From contig JAIRVN010000241.1 of NCBI GenBank assembly GCA_031253875.1, positions 1 to 5,435 on the forward strand: a DNA stretch of 5,435 nt. Reading direction: 5' to 3'. Source of the stretch: Deltaproteobacteria bacterium (GTDB taxonomy: Bacteria > Desulfobacterota > Desulfovibrionia > Desulfovibrionales > Desulfovibrionaceae). How positions within the stretch are numbered: the stretch's first letter is position 1; each line of letters starts with the position of its first letter. The position numbers and the translations under genes are program-made. Of this stretch, positions 1 through 5,435 are shown one piece after another. A model generated the notes under the pieces. That model made no database searches. It was not told where the DNA came from and saw only the letters and a list, made by a program, of their open reading frames with translations.

Positions 1-7
1 GCGGCAA

Positions 8-1207
8 ATGTTTTACCTTTTTCGGCAGACGCTGAAACGCAAAGGCTTTCGCATTTGGGCGATGGTCGGCAGCATTCTTCTGGCCTGCGCCATGTTGTTT
101 GTGGCAACGGTGCTGTCCAGAGGAATCCACTCCACCCTGCAAACCGCTGTGGAGCGCTTGGGCGCTGATCTTGTGGCCGTGCCGTCCGACTCCCGGGATG
201 AAGCCCAGGCGGCCCTGATTTCCGGCAGCCCCACCGTCTTTTATATGCCGACCGCCCTGGAGGAAAGGGTGCGCAGCGTGCCGGGCGTGCAGCAGACCTG
301 CGCCCAGCTTTTTTTGCGCAGCCTGAGCGCTCCCTGCTGCGATTCGGAAGTGTCCCTGGTCGGCTTTGACCCGCAACGGGACTTCACAATCACGCCCTGG
401 GTTCTGCAAAAACTTCGTGCCCCCTTGCGCGACAACCAGATCATCGTGGGCGCGAAGGTCATCTCGGCGGTGGTCGGCACGCCGTCCAAAGCCATCGGCC
501 AGCGTTTGGTCTTTCTGGGCAAGCCCTTCTCCGTGGCCACGATTTTGGAGCCGACCGGACTCGGAGCGGACTACACGGTTTTTCTTACCATGGATACGGC
601 CCGCCAGTTGACCAAAGATTCGCCGCTCTATCCCCTGCCCATCGGAAAAGACACGATTTCCACCATCCTGATAAAGCTGACAGAGGGGACGGATCGGGCC
701 GCCATGGCCCGGGCTGTTGAAGAACGCATCCCTGAAGTGCAAGTTTTCACGGCCGATCAGTTGATCAGTTCCTATGGCCAGCAACTGCACGGCCTTGTAA
801 AATTTTTTTTCGTGGCTGGCGGGATTTTTTGTCTTCTGGCAAGCATTCTCGCGGGGAGCCTGTTCAGTCTGTCAGTGCGGCAGCGGATGCGGGAGCTTGG
901 CCTGTTTCTGGCGATGGGCGCCAGGCGGAATTTTATCTTCCGGCTCATTGTCCTGGAGGCGGTCTGCATCGCCGGAACCGGAGGCCTGTTGGGCGCGCTG
1001 CTTGGCTTTGCCGCAATCTGGTTCGGCCGGGACAGGCTGGAGGCGCTGATCGGCAACCTCTATGTGTGGGCGGATATCTCCTATTTCTTCAAGGTTGCCT
1101 GCGTGATCCTGCTCGCGGCCCTCGTCACGGGCGGCCTGGGAGGCCTGTACCCCGCCTGGCGCGTCAGCCGCCTTGAACCCTATGAAGCGATCAGAAGAGG
1201 AGAATAA
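8..1207 (+). CDS. FtsX/MacB-like ABC transporter permease (permease A)
   Basis: A 399-residue inner-membrane permease with the MacB/LolC/FtsX layout: one N-terminal helix (about residues 16-37), a large periplasmic domain (about 38-263), then three helices (about 264-288, 309-339 and 360-383). The cytoplasmic loop after helix 2 has the family's 'RELGLFLAMGA' coupling segment (295-305), and the tail reads 'RLEPYEAIRRGE'. In this family ATP hydrolysis by a separate ATPase drives movement of the periplasmic domain; the substrate here is unknown. The periplasmic domain holds 'GFDPQRDFTITPW' (119-131), shared with the second permease at 3599-4750, and three cysteines, C98, C110 and C111, which that paralog lacks. 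The ATG at 8 lies only 7 bases into the window, so its ribosome site and any upstream operon genes are out of view. It is followed 6 bases later by the ATPase gene. The class is secure; the substrate is not. Confidence 0.9.
   Translation: MFYLFRQTLKRKGFRIWAMVGSILLACAMLFVATVLSRGIHSTLQTAVERLGADLVAVPSDSRDEAQAALISGSPTVFYMPTALEERVRSVPGVQQTCAQLFLRSLSAPCCDSEVSLVGFDPQRDFTITPWVLQKLRAPLRDNQIIVGAKVISAVVGTPSKAIGQRLVFLGKPFSVATILEPTGLGADYTVFLTMDTARQLTKDSPLYPLPIGKDTISTILIKLTEGTDRAAMARAVEERIPEVQVFTADQLISSYGQQLHGLVKFFFVAGGIFCLLASILAGSLFSLSVRQRMRELGLFLAMGARRNFIFRLIVLEAVCIAGTGGLLGALLGFAAIWFGRDRLEALIGNLYVWADISYFFKVACVILLAALVTGGLGGLYPAWRVSRLEPYEAIRRGE
1196..1202 (+). promoter_or_regulatory. Shine-Dalgarno sequence for the ATPase gene
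   Basis: AGAGGAG lies inside the last codons of permease A, 11 bases before the ATG at 1214. This is a strong match at a slightly long spacing. It supports the 1214 start and suggests translation of the ATPase is tied to that of the upstream permease. Confidence 0.6.
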
Positions 1208-1213
1208 GCGGCA

Positions 1214-1921
1214 ATGTTTCATGTAGAAGAACTCAGCAAGCGCTACAAGGACATGACTGTGCTGGACGGGATCGACTGGCGCATTGAACGCGGCGAGTTC
1301 GCTATTCTTACGGGGCGTTCCGGCGGCGGCAAAACCACCCTGCTTAGCGTCATAGGTGGCCTGGCCAGGCCGGACGCAGGGCGCGTGCTCCTTGATGACG
1401 TCGAGATATGGAAGCTCTCCGAGCCGGAACTGGCCTTTGTGCGCAACAGCAAGCTCGGTTTCGTCTTCCAGTTTCCCAGCCTGCTGCCCGCTTTGACCGT
1501 GCTGGACAATATCCTGTTGCCCATAGCCTTCAGCGGACGCAGCCCTAACCGGGAGGACAGAGACTACGCCATCTCGCTACTGGAAATGGTGGGTATAAAC
1601 GGCAAGGAAACGCACTATCCTTCCCAGCTCTCCGGCGGGCAACAGCGCAGGGCGGCCATTGCCAGGGCCATGATTAACCGTCCGTCCATCCTGTTGGCGG
1701 ATGAGCCCACGGGTGATCTGGACGAGAAAACCGAGGCCGAAATCATGCGCCTCTTCCAAAGGATTAACCAGCAGGGCACCACCCTGGTCATGGTAACGCA
1801 CGCCTCGGATTATACCGGCTTCGGGAATGCCTATACCTTGAAAGGCGGGCGCCTGCTGCCCTACGAAGAAGCTGAAGTGAATCCGGCGGGAGCGGCGCAG
1901 GGAGGGCGGTACACGGCATGA
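1214..1921 (+). CDS. ABC transporter ATP-binding protein, LolD/MacB type
   Basis: A 235-residue cytoplasmic ATPase with every key ABC element in order: Walker A 'GRSGGGKTT' (34-42), Q-loop glutamine Q86 in '[10 protein letters not shown]', signature '[14 protein letters not shown]' (139-152), Walker B '[12 protein letters not shown]' (159-170) with catalytic E164, and switch histidine H196 in 'MVTHAS'. Length and motifs fit the LolD/MacB/FtsE group, whose members drive four-helix FtsX-like permeases. The Walker A loop is slightly unusual (R and G where P and S are common, T for the last S) but keeps the GxxGxGK[ST] pattern, so activity is expected. It is the only ATPase in the window, so a dimer probably serves both the permease encoded just upstream (8-1207) and the one at 3599-4750. 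Its TGA overlaps the next ATG by 4 bases. There is a short polar extension after residue 212. The class is certain; the substrate is unknown. Confidence 0.95.
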   Translation: MFHVEELSKRYKDMTVLDGIDWRIERGEFAILTGRSGGGKTTLLSVIGGLARPDAGRVLLDDVEIWKLSEPELAFVRNSKLGFVFQFPSLLPALTVLDNILLPIAFSGRSPNREDRDYAISLLEMVGINGKETHYPSQLSGGQQRRAAIARAMINRPSILLADEPTGDLDEKTEAEIMRLFQRINQQGTTLVMVTHASDYTGFGNAYTLKGGRLLPYEEAEVNPAGAAQGGRYTA

Positions 1922-2319
1922 CGACGAAAAAGAAGGCGTTCACGTTACTGTTGGCGTTCATCCTTGCGGCAGCGGGCTATGTCGGGGTCCAGTACTATTT
2001 TGACAACATCAAACTGCCGGATCTTTCCCCCCGGCAGGTGGCCGAAGCGTATTTCGAGGCCGTGAAACGCAAGGATTATGCGCAGGCCTTTGCCTTTGTG
2101 AGCCGCCGGCACTATTTTGATTCCTTCAACCAGTTCAAGGACAGGGTGGATATGTACTCGCCGGAGATGCGCCTTGAGATTGTGGAAGAAGGCATAAGGG
2201 ACGGCACGGCCTTTGTGGATGCCAAAATTTTCGTGCCCATGGCCTTCGGTCCGTATACGTCCGAGACGCGTATGAATCTGGTCCGGGCAAAGCGGGAGTG
2301 GAAGATCATCCACCCCTGA
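1918..2319 (+). CDS. Small membrane-anchored protein with NTF2-like/DUF4878-like domain
   Basis: A 133-residue protein. A basic N-terminus (TTKKK) is followed by a hydrophobic helix (about residues 7-28) with no lipobox cysteine and no clear signal peptidase site, so it is probably an uncleaved anchor with the rest in the periplasm. The soluble part starts with 'VAEAYFEAVKRKDYAQAFAFVS' style sequence (about 41-62), the opening helix pattern of NTF2-like/DUF4878 domains. It ends with 'REWKIIHP', like the last strand of that fold. Such domains usually bind a ligand or partner; no catalytic residues stand out. The ATG overlaps the ATPase stop (ATGA, 1918-1921), and GGAGGG at 1901-1906 lies 11 bases upstream, so translation is probably coupled. 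Its position inside the ABC operon suggests an accessory subunit, which is inference. The fold call rests on pattern recall, not on a search. Confidence 0.75.
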   Translation: MTTKKKAFTLLLAFILAAAGYVGVQYYFDNIKLPDLSPRQVAEAYFEAVKRKDYAQAFAFVSRRHYFDSFNQFKDRVDMYSPEMRLEIVEEGIRDGTAFVDAKIFVPMAFGPYTSETRMNLVRAKREWKIIHP

Positions 2320-2368
2320 GTGGAATGGTCTTTTGCGGTGTTCCTTAACGTCAGCCGATAGCAGAATT

Positions 2369-3535
2369 ATGAAGACAACAGCGCGCATCATCGTTATGGC
2401 AGCCCTGTTTTGCGCTGCCTCCCCCACCCTGGCCGGACAGGACACTTGGCATAAAATCGCCCTGGACAAGACGCATATTGCGTTCCTGACCAGCGACCCC
2501 GCGCGCGCTTCCACGCTGTATGCCGCAAGCACGCTGGGTCTGCTGAAGAGCCTTGACAACGGCGCGAGTTGGAGCGCTCTCCCCGGTCTGCCTCAGGAAG
2601 TTTCCCCCAGCGCTGTAGCGATAAATTCGCATAACAGCAAGGAATTGTATGTGAGTTATGATGGGCTGGGCCTTTTCAAAAGCGTGGACAGCGGGCAGAA
2701 CTGGCAGCCCGTGGACATGGGTCTGCCCAATCTTTCCATCCGCCGCATCGTCATCAGCCCCAAAGACCCCAATCTCATCTACCTGGGGATTCTGGGCGGC
2801 GTAGCCGTCAGCACCAACGGCGGCAAATTCTGGCACATGACATCCGGCTTCAAGCGGACGGTCAATGTCAACGTCATTGTCATCGATCCCAAAAATCCGC
2901 AGTATCTCTACGCGGGCACGGGGGGAGGCGGCGTTTTTAAAAGCGGCAACGGCGGAGTTTCCTGGAAGGATGTCAACGAGGGACTCAGCAGCCTGAGCAT
3001 CCCGACCTTGCACATTGATCCGGAAAACCCAGATATCCTGCTTGCCGGCGCTTACCACCCGGCCACACCGACGGATTTATACGTCGGCGAAGCCAGCGGG
3101 GGCGTGTACCGTTCGCAGGATGGCGGAAGAAGCTGGCAGGGGAGTTCCCTGCTGAATATCCATATTTTCTCTCTTGCCGCGAGCCCGACGTATCCGGACG
3201 TGGTGTATGCCGGCGCTTGGGGCGGCGTGTACCGGAGCACGGACAAGGGTCTGAACTGGACGGACATCAACGCCGGCCTGGACAATGCCTTTGTGCATGC
3301 CGTCCACGTTCTGCCCGGCAAACCTCCGACGCTGCTCGCCGGCACGACCTACGGCCTGCTTTCCTATACGGACGCCGCGCTGCATGTGTCCGCAGGGCGC
3401 GATAGGGGTATGGAACCGCTCATCGTGTATGGCCTTGGCGGCGGCGTGGCCCTGGTATTGCTGCTCGGCTTCCTGTTTGTGCGCCGGCGCGCGAAGCGTA
3501 AGGCGCAGAACGGGCAGCAGCAGCCTGTCTGGTAG
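2369..3535 (+). CDS. Exported Asp-box (BNR) beta-propeller with C-terminal membrane anchor
   Basis: A 388-residue protein. Residues 1-22 form a signal peptide (MKTTAR, a hydrophobic core, likely cut after 'PTLA'). The body is a series of blades about 43 residues long, each with an Asp-box of the form SxDxGxxW. Six are clear, at residues 61, 105, 148, 192, 249 and 290, with a degenerate one at 332, which suggests seven blades as in sortilin/VPS10 and YCF48-like propellers. A helix at about 350-371 followed by the basic tail 'RRRAKRK' anchors the C-terminus, with the propeller outside and the tail in the cytoplasm. No glycosidase active-site set is evident, so a binding or scaffold role is more likely than sialidase activity. 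A TTG at 2333 would extend the frame by 12 residues, but the ATG at 2369 gives a normal signal peptide; its ribosome site is weak. The gene lies 49 bases after the NTF2-like gene and precedes permease B. The family is well supported; the role is inferred. Confidence 0.88.
   Translation: MKTTARIIVMAALFCAASPTLAGQDTWHKIALDKTHIAFLTSDPARASTLYAASTLGLLKSLDNGASWSALPGLPQEVSPSAVAINSHNSKELYVSYDGLGLFKSVDSGQNWQPVDMGLPNLSIRRIVISPKDPNLIYLGILGGVAVSTNGGKFWHMTSGFKRTVNVNVIVIDPKNPQYLYAGTGGGGVFKSGNGGVSWKDVNEGLSSLSIPTLHIDPENPDILLAGAYHPATPTDLYVGEASGGVYRSQDGGRSWQGSSLLNIHIFSLAASPTYPDVVYAGAWGGVYRSTDKGLNWTDINAGLDNAFVHAVHVLPGKPPTLLAGTTYGLLSYTDAALHVSAGRDRGMEPLIVYGLGGGVALVLLLGFLFVRRRAKRKAQNGQQQPVW
2549..3388 (+). repeat. 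Array of Asp-box (BNR) repeats in the propeller gene
   Basis: Protein-level repeats, degenerate at the DNA level. The boxes are SLDNGASW, SVDSGQNW, STNGGKFW, SGNGGVSW, SQDGGRSW and STDKGLNW, followed by the weak 'SYTDAALHV'. Start-to-start spacings are 44, 43, 44, 57, 41 and 42 residues. The longer fourth spacing comes from an insert of about 14 residues ('HPATPTDLYVGEAS', near 230-243) that should form a loop protruding between two blades. Confidence 0.85.
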
Positions 3536-3580
3536 CGCGGTGCGCCAAGCGTAATAAACTCTCACGAGAACAACTCCGAT

Positions 3581-3587
3581 AAGGCGG
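3581..3587 (+). promoter_or_regulatory. Possible Shine-Dalgarno sequence for permease B
   Basis: AAGGCGG lies 11 bases before the ATG at 3599 and is a moderate match; a second purine run, GGGAAG, abuts the ATG and is too close to serve. The rest of the 63-base gap (3536-3598) shows no hairpin-plus-T terminator and no convincing promoter, so read-through from the propeller gene is likely. Confidence 0.4.
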
Positions 3588-3598
3588 AACCCGGGAAG

Positions 3599-4750
3599 AT
3601 GCTGCAACTTGCGCTGACAAATTTGCAAGGCCGAACGGCCTACAGCTCCATTATCGTCGCCGCTGTCGCAGCAGCGGTCGTTATGACGCTCGTCAGCCTG
3701 TTCGTGACCGGCAACCTCCGGCAGGAAGTGGAAAGCAAACGCCGGATGCTCGGGCCGGATTTGGCTCTTGTTCCCAAGGGAAGCAAGGAAAGAGGACATA
3801 TTTACCTGAGTAAAGGCCCTCCCGTCCATGACGTGATTCCTGCGGGGACCCTTGAGCAGCTTGGCGCGTTTCCCGAAGTGGAGGCCGCTGCCCCGCAAAA
3901 ACGTCTGGGACTCGTCACCGTGGGCAGCGTCCAGGCGACCCTGTTCGGCTTTGATCCCGCTACGGATTTTATCGTGCGGCCTTGGCTGGATCCACGGAAT
4001 ACGGAGAACTTTCCGGGACGGAACAGGGGCCTTGCGCTGGGCGCCCTGGTTCCCGAAGAGGGGCTTGCCCAGGCTGTGGACGGCAGAAACGCCCTCCTTC
4101 CGGCTGCGGACGGCCACAAGGCCGGCGTTGGCGGCCGTCTGCTGAAAACAGGATCCTTCATGGATACAGCGCTTTTTATTCCCAGGCCTGCCGATGACAT
4201 CGCGCTGGAACCCACCTGGATTCTTGTGCGGCTGCGCCAAGGGACTTTGCTGGATGTTGCGGCCAACAGGCTGGAGGTCAATATTCCCGGAATTGAAATT
4301 CTCCTCCGCCCGGAAATGTTCAAAAGCCTCAATGATCAACTTTACGGTCTTGTTGAGGGAGGGGCTTTTGGCACGGCGTCGCTGTTGGCGATCATCGGCG
4401 CGCTTCTGGTGACGGGCGCCATGTTCGCCCTGATGGCCCATGAACGTAAACGGGAATTCGGCCTGCTCAAGGCCATGGGGGCCAGAAACGGCTTTGTTTT
4501 CAAGTTGATCATGGCCGAGGCGTCTCTGCTGGGCAGCACCGGGGCAGCGCTCGGCATCGTCACGGCGGCAGTGTGCCTGCTGTGTGTCTACCTTGTCTCC
4601 CCTGATCTTCCTGCTATTTTGGCCTTCAACGCGCTGCGCATGCTCGCCGCCACGCTCCTGATCCTGGCCGTAACCGTCCTGACGGCGCTGTGGCCGGCTC
4701 TGGCCGCGACACGCCTGGAACCCTATGTCGCCATTCGAAGTGGCGAATAA
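3599..4750 (+). CDS. FtsX/MacB-like ABC transporter permease (permease B)
   Basis: A 383-residue inner-membrane permease with the same layout as the one at 8-1207: helix 1 at about residues 17-38, a periplasmic domain at about 39-252, and three C-terminal helices (about 256-279, 299-331 and 346-368). It shares several landmarks with permease A: 'GPDLALVP' versus 'GADLVAVP', 'GFDPATDFIVRPW' (117-129), 'DQLYGLV' just before helix 2, the coupling segment 'REFGLLKAMGA' (285-295), and the tail 'RLEPYVAIRSGE'. The two are therefore paralogs and probably form a heterodimer, as LolC and LolE do. Its periplasmic domain has no cysteine; the only ones, C326 and C329, lie in a helix. It has no ATPase gene of its own nearby, so it probably uses the one at 1214-1921. 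It follows the propeller gene by 63 bases. The class is firm; pairing with permease A is inferred. Confidence 0.9.
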   Translation: MLQLALTNLQGRTAYSSIIVAAVAAAVVMTLVSLFVTGNLRQEVESKRRMLGPDLALVPKGSKERGHIYLSKGPPVHDVIPAGTLEQLGAFPEVEAAAPQKRLGLVTVGSVQATLFGFDPATDFIVRPWLDPRNTENFPGRNRGLALGALVPEEGLAQAVDGRNALLPAADGHKAGVGGRLLKTGSFMDTALFIPRPADDIALEPTWILVRLRQGTLLDVAANRLEVNIPGIEILLRPEMFKSLNDQLYGLVEGGAFGTASLLAIIGALLVTGAMFALMAHERKREFGLLKAMGARNGFVFKLIMAEASLLGSTGAALGIVTAAVCLLCVYLVSPDLPAILAFNALRMLAATLLILAVTVLTALWPALAATRLEPYVAIRSGE

Positions 4751-4755
4751 TCCCG

Positions 4756-4775
4756 TGTAAAACAGTTTATTTACA
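4756..4775 (+). promoter_or_regulatory. Inverted repeat TGTAAA-N8-TTTACA before the FGE-like gene
   Basis: Perfect 6-base arms at 4756-4761 and 4770-4775 flank an 8-base centre in the 35-base gap after permease B. The right arm touches the ribosome site of the next gene. It could be an operator half-site pair, or a weak AT-rich hairpin affecting translation. It lacks a GC-rich stem and T-run, so it is not a good intrinsic terminator. The arms recall the BirA-type TTGTAAACC/GGTTTACAA box, but the spacing is much shorter. Confidence 0.35.
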
Positions 4776-4780
4776 GGTGG
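4775..4780 (+). promoter_or_regulatory. Shine-Dalgarno sequence for the FGE-like gene
   Basis: AGGTGG sits 5 bases before the ATG at 4786. Together with the signal peptide that follows directly, it fixes this start. Confidence 0.6.
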
Positions 4781-4785
4781 TTGCC

Positions 4786-5435
4786 ATGAAAAAAAGCCGT
4801 ATTTTCTGTCTGGCGCTGTTTGTCCTGCTTTGCGTCGGGATCCCGGCGTCTTCTTTTGCCGCCAAGTCCTCAACTCCGCCGCGACAGGATCCGCAAACAT
4901 ACACCAACAGCATCGGCATGGAATTTGTGCTGATTCCCGCCGGATCGTTCACGCGGACATTCACAACGAAAAATGACGCTGGAGAAGAGCAGAAGCAGTT
5001 CAGCAAGGTCATCATCAGCAAGCCCTTCTACCTCGGCATACGCCAGGTGACCCAGGAACAATGGGCGGCGGTGATGGGAAAAAATCCCTCTTCTTTCAAA
5101 GGCCAAAACAATCCTGTGGATACCGTGTCCTGGGATGATGCGCAGGAATTCATCAAGCGCCTGAACGCCAAGGAAAAACACATGCGTTACCGCTTGCCCA
5201 CCGAGGCGGAATGGGATCTTGCGGTCAGGGGGGGAATGGAAACGCCGTTCTTTTTTTTGAAAGATGCGCGGGATTGGGAACGAGCGGCCGATGAGCTTGA
5301 GGCCTATGCCTGGTTTAAGAAAAATTCCGGCGACACGACGCATCCTGTGGGACAGAAGAAGGCGAACTCGTACGGCTTGCACGATATGTACGGCAATGCC
5401 TGGGAGTGGGTGCAGGACGGGTTTGCGGAATTGCC
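4786..5435 (+). CDS. Exported FGE-sulfatase/SUMF1-fold protein, 3' end outside window
   Basis: The first 216 residues are visible; the frame is open to the right edge. Residues 1-25 are a signal peptide (MKKSR, a hydrophobic core, 'SSFA' then A26). The FGE-sulfatase domain begins at about 41 with 'NSIGMEFVLIPAGSF' and continues through 'PFYLGIRQVTQEQW' (80-93), 'NPVDTVSWDDAQEFI' (109-123), 'RLPTEAEWDLAVRGG' (136-150) and 'NSYGLHDMYGNAWEWVQDG' (194-212). These are hallmark blocks of the family that includes formylglycine-generating enzyme, EgtB-like and PvdO-like proteins. In true FGE the catalytic cysteines lie further toward the C-terminus, beyond this window, so enzyme or binding-only status cannot be judged. 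No sulfatase gene is visible. It follows permease B by 35 bases and may be the operon's last gene or start its own unit. G7 (5228-5234) and T8 (5251-5258) runs fall in the gene, yet family blocks on both sides stay in frame. Confidence 0.88.
   Translation, partial: MKKSRIFCLALFVLLCVGIPASSFAAKSSTPPRQDPQTYTNSIGMEFVLIPAGSFTRTFTTKNDAGEEQKQFSKVIISKPFYLGIRQVTQEQWAAVMGKNPSSFKGQNNPVDTVSWDDAQEFIKRLNAKEKHMRYRLPTEAEWDLAVRGGMETPFFFLKDARDWERAADELEAYAWFKKNSGDTTHPVGQKKANSYGLHDMYGNAWEWVQDGFAEL

Noticed and set aside
755..770. Tandem GATCAGTT direct repeat.
   Set aside because: Only two 8-base copies inside a conserved coding stretch (DQLIS); most likely chance.
2325..2348. A 7-codon ATG frame in the gap before the propeller gene, considered as a leader peptide.
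   Set aside because: It is very short, has no regulatory codon run and no attenuator-like hairpins follow it.
2333..2368. TTG start that would lengthen the propeller protein by 12 residues.
   Set aside because: The extension is polar and would precede a complete signal peptide; the ATG at 2369 gives a standard N-terminus.
1945..2559. A 204-codon minus-strand open frame across the NTF2-like gene and the propeller start.
   Set aside because: It overlaps two supported genes, has no recognisable domain and no ribosome site I could see.
2369..3535. Sialidase or glycosidase activity suggested by the Asp-boxes.
   Set aside because: Asp-boxes are structural; the arginine triad and other catalytic residues of sialidases are not evident.
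3533..3552. Small GCGC-GGT-GCGC palindrome after the propeller stop, considered as a terminator.
   Set aside because: The stem is only 4 base pairs, the loop is 3 bases and no T-run follows.
3077..4900. A 607-codon open frame on the minus strand across permease B and the end of the propeller gene.
   Set aside because: It lies wholly opposite genes with clear family motifs; its translation is rich in R, Q, G and H without domains or membrane pattern. It is a shadow of codon bias in GC-rich DNA.

Overview
The window holds six genes, all on the + strand and closely packed: four complete single genes plus a second permease make five intact genes, and a sixth runs off the right edge. There is no RNA gene, mobile element, CRISPR array or convincing terminator. 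The GC content looks to be in the high fifties. Short gaps, a 4-base stop/start overlap and a shared theme of inner-membrane and periplasmic proteins point to one operon of a Gram-negative bacterium. The protein style is compatible with a sulfate reducer of the Desulfovibrio group, but this is an impression; no marker gene is present.

Layout: (1) 8-1207, an FtsX/MacB-like four-helix ABC permease, here 'permease A'; (2) 1214-1921, a LolD/MacB-type ABC ATPase; (3) 1918-2319, a small membrane-anchored protein with an NTF2-like/DUF4878-like domain; (4) 2369-3535, an exported beta-propeller with six clear Asp-boxes and a degenerate seventh, held by a C-terminal transmembrane helix; (5) 3599-4750, a second FtsX/MacB-like permease, 'permease B', paralogous to A; (6) 4786 to the right edge, an exported protein of the formylglycine-generating-enzyme (FGE)-sulfatase fold, cut before the place where FGE-type catalytic cysteines would lie.

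How they may work together: the two paralogous permeases and the single ATPase look like a heteromeric LolCDE/MacB-type machine, in which ATP hydrolysis moves large periplasmic domains rather than pumping through a classical channel. The two genes inserted between ATPase and permease B encode periplasm-facing, membrane-tethered domains and are good candidates for dedicated accessory subunits. Permease A carries a cysteine cluster (C98, C110, C111) in its periplasmic domain that permease B lacks, which hints at metal or thiol chemistry. The substrate cannot be read from this sequence. A link to metal or iron handling is only a hypothesis, based on remembered similarity to permease pairs near FTR1/P19-type iron loci.

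The most interesting point is the combination: a split-permease ABC system with an anchored seven-blade propeller, an anchored NTF2-like protein and possibly an FGE-like protein. Smaller points are an inverted repeat just before the FGE-like gene and several long homopolymer runs inside genes.
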